5,982 bases of DNA from Gallionellaceae bacterium UBA6222 (lineage in GTDB: Bacteria > Pseudomonadota > Gammaproteobacteria > Burkholderiales > Gallionellaceae). Below, piece after piece: positions 1 through 5,410 of this stretch; the first letter of the stretch is position 1, and the number at the start of each line of letters is the position of its first letter. Below the pieces are notes generated by a model, which saw only the letters and a list, made by a program, of their open reading frames with translations, had not been told where the DNA came from and did not search any database. The DNA lies in the NCBI GenBank assembly GCA_002421915.1, contig DISA01000001.1, positions 1 to 5,982 of the forward strand, given 5' to 3'. Position numbers and translations under genes: made by a program.

Positions 1-87
1 GATGCAGTCACGGAATATCTGGAGCCACTAGCGTCCCAACGTTGCCCGTCGAGTTGATTGTAATAGATTGAAGGAACGAAGATATTT
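1..87. other. Left flank, no recognisable gene
   Basis: I see no convincing coding region, RNA gene or repeat here. It lies upstream of the IS4-family transposase remnant and is probably the host DNA, or another mobile-element fragment, into which that element inserted. The window edge prevents assigning it to a neighbouring gene. Confidence 0.4.
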
Positions 88-554
88 CATGGTTAAGTCT
101 GGTCTCGATTTGAACTTGGCACGTAGCATTCGGGGTATCTCCAACCCGATTGCGAGGAATGCCAATGAACACGGGCAAACTTGTTTTTGCGCAAGTGATG
201 TCGCACTTGCCGCTGACCACTTTCCGCAGATGTGTCGCTCGCTACGACGGAGAGCACAAGGTCAAACACTTCACTTGTCTCGACCAGTTTCTGTGTATGG
301 CGTTCGCCCAACTGACCTATCGCGAGAGTTTGCGCGACATCGAAGCCTGTCTGCGCAGTCAGTCTGCCAAGCTCTACCACATGGGCTTTCGCAGCACGAT
401 GTCGCGCAACACGTTGGCCAACGCGAATGCGATTCGCGACTGGCGCATCTATGCCGACTTCGCACAGAGCTTGATCGGTATTGCACGACCTCTCTACGTG
501 GACGAACCATTTGGCGTCGATCTCTCCGAGACGGTCTACGCACTGGAAGCGACC
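88..554 (+). mobile_element. IS4-family insertion sequence remnant (left part)
   Basis: This segment carries the start of an IS4-type transposase gene and about 77 bases of leader before it. The sequence CATGGTTAAGTC at 88-99 is a plausible left terminal inverted repeat, since it lies at the usual short distance ahead of the transposase start. No right-hand copy exists in the window to verify it, so the left boundary is tentative. The right boundary at about 554 is where the protein stops looking like transposase and turns into group II intron maturase. The catalytic part of the transposase and the right end of the IS are absent, so the element is immobile. Confidence 0.5.
165..554 (+). pseudogene. 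IS4-family transposase (DUF4372 type), N-terminal fragment
   Basis: About 130 residues match from memory the N-terminal part of IS4-family transposases with a DUF4372 head. They start MNTGKLVFAQVMSHLPL, continue through the conserved stretches FTCLDQFLCMAFAQLTYRES and LRDIEACLR, and end at FGVDLSETVYALEAT. In intact relatives the next residues enter the DDE catalytic core (usually DATTID followed by a long RNase H-like domain). Here the reading frame switches to unrelated sequence, and the position usually occupied by Asp in this motif is Glu. All catalytic residues downstream are missing. The start at ATG 165 is preferred over TTG 150 and ATG 159 because GAGGA at 154-158 gives a Shine-Dalgarno at suitable spacing. 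A full-length family member is roughly 370-400 residues, so two thirds is lost. Confidence 0.8.
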
Positions 555-743
555 GGCCACCCGGAGCGCCTCCAAGCGCGTGGGCTGGATGAAATGCGAG
601 CATGGAAATCGGCAAACAACGGACGCGGCCCTTGGTGGAACGCCGGAGCGAGCCACATGAACGAGGCCTATCCAAGGCGCTTCTTTGATGCACTGGGGTT
701 GGTTTCGTTGCTGAACACCCGGCAGCGCTTCCAGCATGTTTAA
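555..743 (+). pseudogene. ltrA: Group II intron reverse transcriptase/maturase, C-terminal fragment
   Basis: The last 62 residues of the chimeric reading frame, from GHPERLQARG to the TAA stop at 741-743, resemble the extreme C-terminus of bacterial group II intron reverse transcriptases. The tell-tale string is NGRGPWWNAGASHMNEAYP followed by RRFFDALGLVSLL. The RT domain with its YADD active site and the maturase (X) domain are absent. The stop lies only three bases before intron domain V, as expected where the protein is encoded in domain IV and ends close to its 3' edge. It is joined in frame to the transposase fragment, giving an open chimera of 192 codons from ATG 165. I infer no function for the chimera. 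Whether it is translated is unknown. The ltrA symbol is used in its generic sense. Confidence 0.7.
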
Positions 744-746
744 TGA

Positions 747-817
747 ACCGCCGTATGCGGAACCGCATGTACGGTGGTGTGAGAGGGCGACGAGGGTAAC
801 TTCGTCCCCTACTCGAT
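747..817 (+). ncRNA. Group II intron 3' end: domains V and VI
   Basis: Domain V folds cleanly. The lower helix is 747-754 with 771-778 (8 pairs, one G-U). A two-base bulge GU is at 769-770, the upper helix is 755-759 with 764-768, and the tetraloop is GAAC at 760-763. The 5' strand carries CGC at 749-751 in the catalytic triad position (AGC in many other classes). Linker 779-783 leads to domain VI, 784-787 plus 789-794 pairing with 801-810, with a single bulged C at 788 and a terminal loop GGTAAC. After domain VI comes ACTCGAT at 811-817. A811 is seven bases from the end, where the branch-point adenosine is expected, and the intron ends in AT as group II introns do (AY). Domains I-III and most of IV are missing, so self-splicing is impossible. 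Confidence 0.85.
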
Positions 818-819
818 CC

Positions 820-2211
820 TTAACTTGCGCTGCGATACTCCAGTTGGTGCGTGCAATCCAGCGCGGCCAGTTTGTAGCATTCTGCCAGCGTCGGGTAGTT
901 GAACACGTTGCTGATTAGGTCGTGCACGCTGCCGTTCAGATTCATCACCAGTTGGCCGATGTGCACAAGTTCGCTGGCCTGCTCGCCGACGATATGCACC
1001 CCCAGTAATTTCCCGTTACGCGCATCTACGACCAGTTTCAGTAGGCCGTGCATGTCGCCGTTGATCTGTCCGCGCGCACTATCCTTGAAAGAGGTGCGAC
1101 CGATTACGTAGGGGATGTTTTCCTGCTGCACTTCCTTTTCGGTCTTGCCGACGTAGGATATCTCGGGGATGGTGTATACCGCCATCGGCAGGTTCCCGGC
1201 GGACTGCTGCTCCGCGCCGCCGAACGCGTGCAGTACGGCGATACGGCCCTGTTCCATCCCGGTCGAGGCGAGCGCGGGGCGCCCGATCAGGTCGCCCACT
1301 GCGTAGATGTGCGGTACGCTGGTTTGGAAATGCGGGTTGACCGTGATCCAACCCGCATCCATTCCGACACCGGCACGTTCCGCCAGTATGCCCGCGCTGT
1401 TGGGTTCGCGGCCCTGCGCGAACAGCACTGCATCGGTGCGGAATTCCTTGCCACTCGAAAGATGCGTGACAACACCGTTTTCTTCGCGGCGGATCTCGGC
1501 CACGCGTTCTTCCATGTGGAAGCTGACGCCCATGCCGAGGAAACTGTCGACCAGCACACCAACCACATCATCGCTTAAATAATCCAGCAATTGTGCATGG
1601 CTATCCACCACCGATACCCGCACGCCGAGCGCGGCGAAGATGGAAACGAATTCACAGGCGATCACGCCGCCGCCGACCACCAGCAGGCTGTCGGGCAGAT
1701 GGCGCAGGTTGAGGATGGAGGTGGAATCGAGCACCGTCTTCTTGTCGAAGGGGATGCTCGCCGGGCGGCGCGGCCGCGAACCGGCCGCGAGCAGGATGAC
1801 CTGTGCCGAGAGCGTGCGCGTGTTGCCGGAGGCGTCGGTGACTTGCAGCGTGTGTTCGTCGATGAAGGATGCTTCGCCGGGGATTAGCACCACGCCGTGT
1901 TTCAGCAGGCGTTGCAGGATGACCGATTCCTGCTGCGCGATCACATCTTCTTTGCGGCGCACCGCATCGGCCAACAGACCGTGACGGCTGCGACTGTCCG
2001 GCGCGATAGCGGAACGCATGCCACCGGAACGCGACAGCAGATAAGCCACTTCGCGCATCGCTTTGCTGGGGATGGTGCCGGTCTGCAAGCCCGCGCCGCC
2101 GATCTTCGGTTTACGCTCGATGATCGCCGCGCGCTTGCCCATGCGTGCCGCCTGCCAGGCCGCATGCTGACCGGCGGGGCCGGAACCGATGATGAGGATG
2201 TCGTAGTCCAT
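820..2211 (-). CDS. sthA: Soluble pyridine nucleotide transhydrogenase (Si-specific NAD(P)+ transhydrogenase)
   Basis: This FAD flavoprotein of the cytoplasm transfers hydride between NADPH and NAD+ and helps balance the two pools. The 463 residues match the usual length of about 465. The FAD-binding GSGPAG is at 9-14. The NAD(P) Rossmann motif GGGVIACEF is at 180-188, and the second FAD contact AVGDLIGRPALAS is at 304-316. The dimerisation domain ends in FNYPTLAE (437-444). Related dihydrolipoamide dehydrogenases have a CxxxxC redox disulfide before IPSK; here those positions are Gly41 and Thr46 (GGAGLQTGTIPSK), and the C-terminal catalytic His is Tyr439. Both changes fit SthA rather than Lpd. 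The start at 2211 is chosen because GGAG lies six bases upstream. An in-frame ATG at 2244 would add 11 residues but lies inside a repeat arm and has no ribosome binding site. It follows metG on the same strand by 102 bases and may be co-transcribed with it. Confidence 0.88.
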   Translation of the reverse strand: MDYDILIIGSGPAGQHAAWQAARMGKRAAIIERKPKIGGAGLQTGTIPSKAMREVAYLLSRSGGMRSAIAPDSRSRHGLLADAVRRKEDVIAQQESVILQRLLKHGVVLIPGEASFIDEHTLQVTDASGNTRTLSAQVILLAAGSRPRRPASIPFDKKTVLDSTSILNLRHLPDSLLVVGGGVIACEFVSIFAALGVRVSVVDSHAQLLDYLSDDVVGVLVDSFLGMGVSFHMEERVAEIRREENGVVTHLSSGKEFRTDAVLFAQGREPNSAGILAERAGVGMDAGWITVNPHFQTSVPHIYAVGDLIGRPALASTGMEQGRIAVLHAFGGAEQQSAGNLPMAVYTIPEISYVGKTEKEVQQENIPYVIGRTSFKDSARGQINGDMHGLLKLVVDARNGKLLGVHIVGEQASELVHIGQLVMNLNGSVHDLISNVFNYPTLAECYKLAALDCTHQLEYRSAS

Positions 2212-2217
2212 GTCGAG

Positions 2218-2221
2218 CTCC
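2218..2221 (-). promoter_or_regulatory. Shine-Dalgarno of sthA
   Basis: Reading on the minus strand, GGAG is followed by CTCGAC and then the ATG at 2211. This decides the start codon against the upstream in-frame ATG at 2244, which is formed by the repeat end GAATGACG and is not preceded by a usable ribosome binding site. Confidence 0.7.
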
Positions 2222-2238
2222 AATGGGTGAAGCAACTT

Positions 2239-2307
2239 CGTCATTCCCGCGCAGGCGGGAACCCAGTTTATTCATTCAACTAGATTCCCGCCTGCGCGGG
2301 AATGACG
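2239..2307. repeat. Inverted pair of hairpin-forming intergenic repeats
   Basis: Two 23-base arms, 2239-2261 and 2285-2307, are exact reverse complements separated by 23 bases. Each arm alone also folds: TTCCCGC, a four-base loop (GCAG or CTGC), then GCGGGAA. The pair can therefore form either one long cruciform or two small hairpins. Repeats of the type TCATTCCCGC...GCGGGAATGA are widespread in proteobacterial intergenic regions as REP-like or MITE-like elements (established pattern, recalled and not searched). The pair sits between metG and sthA, downstream of metG. There is no T-run after it on the minus strand, so it is not a canonical intrinsic terminator, but it could attenuate read-through or protect the metG 3' end. 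It also supplies the spurious upstream ATG of sthA. Confidence 0.85.
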
Positions 2308-2313
2308 GGGTGC

Positions 2314-4452
2314 TTACTTGATGCGCATGCCCGGCTGTGCACCGTCATCCGGCGACAGGATGAACAAGCCCGGTGTCTCACCGGAAGCCGCCAGCACCAT
2401 GCCTTCGCTCAAGCCGAACTTCATCTTGCGCGGTGCAAGGTTGGCGACCATCACCGTCATGCGGCCTTTGAGTTTCTCCGGATCGTAAGCCGACTTGATG
2501 CCGGCGAACACCGTGCGCGGCTGCGCCTCGCCGATGTCCAGCGTCAGCTTCAATAACTTCTCCGCGCCTTCCACATGCTCGGCATTGGCAATGCGCGCCA
2601 CACGCAGATCGACCTTGCTGAAATCGTCGATGCTGATGGTCTCGGCGATCGGTGCGATGGCATGCTGCTGATGTTCGGCGTGGCGTGTTTCGGAATGAGA
2701 TTCGGTCATGGGTTTCAGATTTTCCTGGTTGGCGGCAACCATCGCTTCGATCAGTTTTGGATCGAGGCGGGTGGCGAGGTGTTTGTATTCGTTGATGGTG
2801 TGACGCTGCAAAATGGTTTGCGCATCGCTCCATTGCAGTGGAGGAATATTAAGGAATTGCTCAACCTGATGGGCCAGTTCCGGCAATACCGGTTTCAAAT
2901 ATAGCGTAAGCAGGCGGAAGAGATTGAGGGCACTACTGCATACAGTTTGCAGCTTTTCCTCCTGACCTTCCTGCTTGGCCAATACCCAGGGGGCCATTTC
3001 AGCAATGTACTGATTAGCCTGGTCGGCCAAAGCCATGATTTCCCGAAGCGCCTTGGCGTAATCGCGGCTCTCATACAGTTCGGCTATAACAGATGCTCTT
3101 GATGCAAACATAGCCTGCAGTGAGTCTGACTCGACGCCTTGGGATTCGCTCCCATAATTGAACATATTTTGAGGAAGAACGATCTTGCCGTCGAACTTCT
3201 TGCTGATGAATCCCGCGCAACGGCTGGCGATGTTGATGTATTTGCCGATCAGATCGCTGTTCACCTTGGCCACAAAGTCTTCGAGGTTGAGGTCGATGTC
3301 TTCCATCGTGCCGTTCAGTTTGGCAGCGTAGTAGTAGCGCAGGTATTCGGTGTTCTTGATGTGGTCGACATAGCTGCGCGCGGTGATGAAGGTGCCGCGC
3401 GATTTGCTCATTTTCTCGCCGTTGACGGTGAGGAAACCGTGGGCGAACAGTTTGGTCGGCGTGCGGAAACCAGCGTGCTGCAGCATGGCAGGCCAGAACA
3501 AGGCGTGGAAGTAGAGGATATCTTTGCCGATGAAGTGGTACAGCTCGGCGCCGGAGCCTTGTTTCCAGTAGTCGTCGAAATTCAAGGGAGCACCCTCTCC
3601 CCCAGCCCCTCTCCCGCTCGCGGGCGAGGGGAGGTTGCAGAGTTGCTTGAAGCTGCCCATGTACCCCACTGGCGCATCCAGCCACACATAGAAATACTTG
3701 CCCGGCGCATCGGGGATCTCGAAGCCGAAATAGGGCGCGTCGCGCGAGATGTCCCAGTCGGTGAGTTTGTTCTCGCCTTCCGCACCCAGCCATTCCTGCA
3801 TCTTGTTGGCGGCCTCGGCCTGCAGCGAGCCGCCGCGTGTCCATTCGCGCAGGAAGTTCTGGCAGCGCGGATCTGAGAGTTTGAAGAAGTAGTGGTCGGA
3901 GTTACGCAGTACCGGCGCTGCGCCGGACACGGCGGAAAACGGGTTGATCAAGTCGGTGGGCGCGTAGGCCGCGCCGCACACTTCGCAGTTATCGCCGTAT
4001 TGGTCTTTGGCGTGGCACTTCGGGCATTCGCCCTTAATGAAGCGGTCCGGCAGGAACATGTTCTTGACGGGATCGTAATACTGCTCGATGGAGCGCACTT
4101 CGATCAGGCCGTTGGCTTTCAGCGTGCGGTAGATGCTCTGGGCGCTTTCCTTGTTCTCGGCCGAGTTGGTCGAGCCATAGTTGTCGAACTGCACGTGGAA
4201 AGCGGCGAAGTCATCGAAATGCTCCTGCCAGACGCGGGCGATCAGCTGTTCCGGCGTGACGCCTTCCTTCTCTGCGCGCAGCATGATGGGCGTGCCGTGG
4301 GTGTCGTCGGCGCACACGTAGTGGCATTCATGGCCGCGCATCTTCTGGAAGCGCACCCAGATGTCGGTCTGGATGTATTCGACCAGGTGGCCGAGGTGGA
4401 TGCTGCCGTTGGCGTAGGGCAGGGCGGAGGTGACGAGGATTTTGCGCGACAT
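2314..4452 (-). CDS. metG: Methionyl-tRNA synthetase
   Basis: This cytoplasmic class I aminoacyl-tRNA synthetase charges tRNA-Met, including initiator tRNA, with methionine using ATP. The 712 residues form the dimeric, E. coli-like architecture. The HIGH motif appears as HLGH at 19-22. The zinc-binding insertion has four cysteines, C143, C146, C156 and C159. KMSKS is at 347-351 and is followed by the anticodon-binding helical domain. A C-terminal OB-fold tRNA-binding domain starts at about residue 606 (IDDFSKVDLRVA) and includes MVANLAPRKMKFGLSEGM. A His-rich hydrophilic linker (about 582-605) joins the last two domains. Unusual: residues 274-289, LPSPASGRGAGGEGAP, are encoded by a palindromic repeat and lengthen the loop between FKQLC and NFDDYW by roughly ten residues over the E. 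coli form; the frame stays open. The ATG at 4452 follows a run of eight C (minus strand) with no clear Shine-Dalgarno. It is divergent from the response regulator gene. Confidence 0.97.
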   Translation of the reverse strand: MSRKILVTSALPYANGSIHLGHLVEYIQTDIWVRFQKMRGHECHYVCADDTHGTPIMLRAEKEGVTPEQLIARVWQEHFDDFAAFHVQFDNYGSTNSAENKESAQSIYRTLKANGLIEVRSIEQYYDPVKNMFLPDRFIKGECPKCHAKDQYGDNCEVCGAAYAPTDLINPFSAVSGAAPVLRNSDHYFFKLSDPRCQNFLREWTRGGSLQAEAANKMQEWLGAEGENKLTDWDISRDAPYFGFEIPDAPGKYFYVWLDAPVGYMGSFKQLCNLPSPASGRGAGGEGAPLNFDDYWKQGSGAELYHFIGKDILYFHALFWPAMLQHAGFRTPTKLFAHGFLTVNGEKMSKSRGTFITARSYVDHIKNTEYLRYYYAAKLNGTMEDIDLNLEDFVAKVNSDLIGKYINIASRCAGFISKKFDGKIVLPQNMFNYGSESQGVESDSLQAMFASRASVIAELYESRDYAKALREIMALADQANQYIAEMAPWVLAKQEGQEEKLQTVCSSALNLFRLLTLYLKPVLPELAHQVEQFLNIPPLQWSDAQTILQRHTINEYKHLATRLDPKLIEAMVAANQENLKPMTESHSETRHAEHQQHAIAPIAETISIDDFSKVDLRVARIANAEHVEGAEKLLKLTLDIGEAQPRTVFAGIKSAYDPEKLKGRMTVMVANLAPRKMKFGLSEGMVLAASGETPGLFILSPDDGAQPGMRIK
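3586..3633. repeat. GC-rich palindromic repeat inserted in frame in metG
   Basis: On the + strand, 3606-3611 (CCCCTC) pairs with 3626-3631 (GAGGGG). After one T-C mismatch, 3613-3616 (CCCG) pairs with 3621-3624 (CGGG) around a CTCG loop. A second pyrimidine-rich run (CCCTCTCCCCCAG) precedes it at 3593-3605. Elements of the form CCCTCTCCCC-AGCCC-CTCTCCCGC...GCGGG are familiar from memory as dispersed intergenic repeats in several proteobacteria. Here the element lies within the coding sequence and is read as residues 274-289 of MetRS. The element boundaries are estimated from where the protein departs from the conserved family sequence. Confidence 0.7.
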
Positions 4453-4460
4453 GGGGGGGG
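4453..4460. repeat. Homopolymer tract G8 immediately before the metG start
   Basis: Eight consecutive G on the + strand (C8 on the metG sense strand) directly abut the metG ATG, where the spacer to a Shine-Dalgarno would be. No Shine-Dalgarno-like purine run is visible upstream of it. Length changes here would alter the leader and not the reading frame. Confidence 0.8.
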
Positions 4461-4472
4461 CAAGGCTTTAAA

Positions 4473-4491
4473 GGTAAAGCGGAATTTTACC
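4473..4491 (-). promoter_or_regulatory. Possible metG promoter -10 with overlapping inverted repeat
   Basis: On the minus strand, about 35 bases before the metG ATG, TAAAAT (4489-4484) resembles a sigma-70 -10 box. It falls inside a small inverted repeat, GGTAAA (4473-4478) with TTTACC (4486-4491), separated by seven bases. I find no good -35 at standard spacing. The assignment rests mainly on position and AT-richness in an otherwise GC-rich region. Confidence 0.3.
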
Positions 4492-4606
4492 GCGAGGAAG
4501 GCCGGCGCGGGTTCCCGTTGGCCCGGTGCGTCAGTCGGGGTGAAATGTTTGGGAAGCTAAATGAGTGCCCGCGCTTGGTAAAAGACGCCGTTGGCATTGT
4601 TGCCGA

Positions 4607-4623
4607 GCGCTGATGTTCAGCGC
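4607..4623 (+). promoter_or_regulatory. Perfect 7-bp inverted repeat in the leader of the response regulator gene
   Basis: GCGCTGA (4607-4613) and TCAGCGC (4617-4623) are exact complements around a TGT loop, ending 17 bases before the Shine-Dalgarno of the response regulator gene. It could be an operator half-site pair or an RNA hairpin in the 5' leader. OmpR/PhoB proteins more often bind direct repeats, so autoregulation through this site is only a possibility. Confidence 0.4.
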
Positions 4624-4640
4624 AGAATTCGCGCGACATG

Positions 4641-4646
4641 GGAGGT
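4641..4646 (+). promoter_or_regulatory. Shine-Dalgarno of the response regulator gene
   Basis: GGAGGT precedes the ATG at 4650 by three bases (four counting from GGAGG). It lies just after the alternative ATG at 4638, which makes that upstream start unlikely. Confidence 0.7.
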
Positions 4647-4649
4647 AAT

Positions 4650-5333
4650 ATGATTTTCGCAGTGGTGGAAGATAGTCGCAGCCAGGCCGAGGTGCTCAAG
4701 GCGCTGTTGAGAAGCGAGGGGCATCAGGTCGAAGTGTTTGCCGATGGGGCCTCCTGCCTGGAGGCCTTGAAGAGCCGCAGCTTCGACTTTTTCGTCATCG
4801 ACTGGAATCTGCCCGACATGGGGGGCGACGAGGTGCTCAGGCAGGTTCGCGAACGGTTCGGATGGGAGGTGCCGGTGGTCTTCTGTACCGCTCGCACCGA
4901 CGAGGAGGCTGCCTCGGACATTCTGCGTATGGGGGCCGATGACTATATTCCCAAGCCGGTTCGCTACATGGAGTTCATGGCCCGGGTCCATGTCCTGTTG
5001 CGGCGTCGGAGGCCGCGCCAGAGTCTGCTCCAGTTCGGCAGTATCGAAATCGATCTCGAAGGTCGTCGAATCCGCCTGGGCGGCGCCGAAGTCGATCTGA
5101 CCCAGCGGGAGTTCGAATTGGCCGTCATCCTGTTGCGCAATGTCGGCCGTGTTCTGTCCCGCGAGGAGTTGCTGGCCGGCGTCTGGGCGCGCGAGGTCGA
5201 TGTCGATACGCGTACCGTCGATACCCACGCCAGCCGCTTGCGCAAGAAGCTTGGCCTGGCCGGCGAGAGCGGGTTGATGCTTTCTTCGGTCTATGGGCAG
5301 GGCTATCGTCTGGATACTGTTCAGGCTGCCTGA
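4650..5333 (+). CDS. OmpR/PhoB-family two-component response regulator
   Basis: This predicted cytoplasmic DNA-binding regulator has 227 residues, the typical length. The receiver domain (about 1-118) has the acidic pair E7-D8, phosphoacceptor D51 in FFVIDWNLPDM, T80 in the VVFCTAR strand, and K102 in IPKPV. The C-terminal winged-helix domain (about 127-225) shows LTQREFELAVILL, VLSREELLAGVW, recognition-helix sequence RTVDTHASRLRKKLGL and the terminal wing VYGQGYRL. The start at 4650 is chosen because GGAGGT lies directly upstream at 4641-4646; the ATG at 4638 would overlap that site. No histidine kinase is adjacent, so it is an orphan within the window and its signal and targets cannot be named. 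It lies between metG (divergent) and apbC (same strand, 77 bases downstream). Codon use resembles apbC. Confidence 0.92.
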   Translation: MIFAVVEDSRSQAEVLKALLRSEGHQVEVFADGASCLEALKSRSFDFFVIDWNLPDMGGDEVLRQVRERFGWEVPVVFCTARTDEEAASDILRMGADDYIPKPVRYMEFMARVHVLLRRRRPRQSLLQFGSIEIDLEGRRIRLGGAEVDLTQREFELAVILLRNVGRVLSREELLAGVWAREVDVDTRTVDTHASRLRKKLGLAGESGLMLSSVYGQGYRLDTVQAA

Positions 5334-5352
5334 TCAGCGTGCTGGTTTAGGG

Positions 5353-5358
5353 TATACT
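5353..5358 (+). promoter_or_regulatory. Possible -10 box of an apbC promoter
   Basis: TATACT matches five of six bases of the sigma-70 -10 consensus and lies about 55 bases before the apbC start. Seventeen bases upstream, CTGATC at 5330-5335 is a poor -35 overlapping the response regulator stop codon. The 77-base gap contains no terminator-like hairpin that I can see, so apbC may be transcribed both from here and by read-through. Confidence 0.4.
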
Positions 5359-5410
5359 GGACAAAATCGCTCGGGTATTTCCCGGCGGCCATCCTGAACC
5401 CGGAGCTTCC

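Larger units (their letters stand above)
555..817 (+). mobile_element. 5'-truncated group II intron remnant
   Basis: This is the combined remnant: the C-terminal coding part of the intron-encoded protein (555-743) plus domains V and VI (747-817). The 5' boundary is set by the in-frame switch from transposase sequence. The 5' splice site (usually GTGYG) and domains I-III are not seen. Because the exon-like sequence to its left is joined to the middle of the intron ORF rather than to an intron 5' end, the join reflects a deletion or recombination and not a simple intron insertion. The 3' exon begins at 818, two bases before the end of the convergent sthA gene. Confidence 0.7.

Noticed and set aside
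68..592. + strand reading frame overlapping the transposase fragment in another frame
   Set aside because: Its translation is Arg/Ser-rich with no family likeness, while the frame starting at 165 gives clear transposase sequence.
1048..1578. Long + strand reading frame antisense to sthA
   Set aside because: It is a codon-bias shadow of sthA; no family resemblance is visible in its translation.
820..2211. Dihydrolipoamide dehydrogenase (Lpd) or mercuric/glutathione reductase
   Set aside because: The redox CxxxxC is missing (Gly and Thr instead) and the catalytic His before Pro near the C-terminus is Tyr, as in soluble transhydrogenases.
2212..2244. N-terminal extension of sthA from ATG 2244 (MTKLLHPLELD)
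   Set aside because: The ATG is part of the inverted repeat arm, has no ribosome binding site, and the extension lies outside the conserved family start. The ATG at 2211 has GGAG at proper spacing.
2239..2307. Canonical rho-independent terminator for metG
   Set aside because: The stems are strong but no T-run follows them on the minus strand, so I annotate repeats and not a terminator.
3139..3876. Long + strand reading frame of 245 codons antisense to metG
   Set aside because: It mirrors metG codons (GC-rich third positions), has no recognisable domain, and overlaps a clearly real essential gene throughout.
3892..4560. + strand reading frame antisense to the metG 5' part and leader
   Set aside because: It has no domain signature and most of it is the complement of conserved metG sequence.
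4444..4645. Short direct repeat GCGCGACATGGG at the metG start and the response regulator start
   Set aside because: Only 12 bases are identical (4444-4455 and 4631-4642), without extension on either side. In one copy it is metG coding sequence, so chance is the simpler explanation.
4617..5228. Minus-strand reading frame antisense to the response regulator
   Set aside because: It is a shadow of the regulator gene, whose + strand translation has all the receiver and winged-helix motifs.
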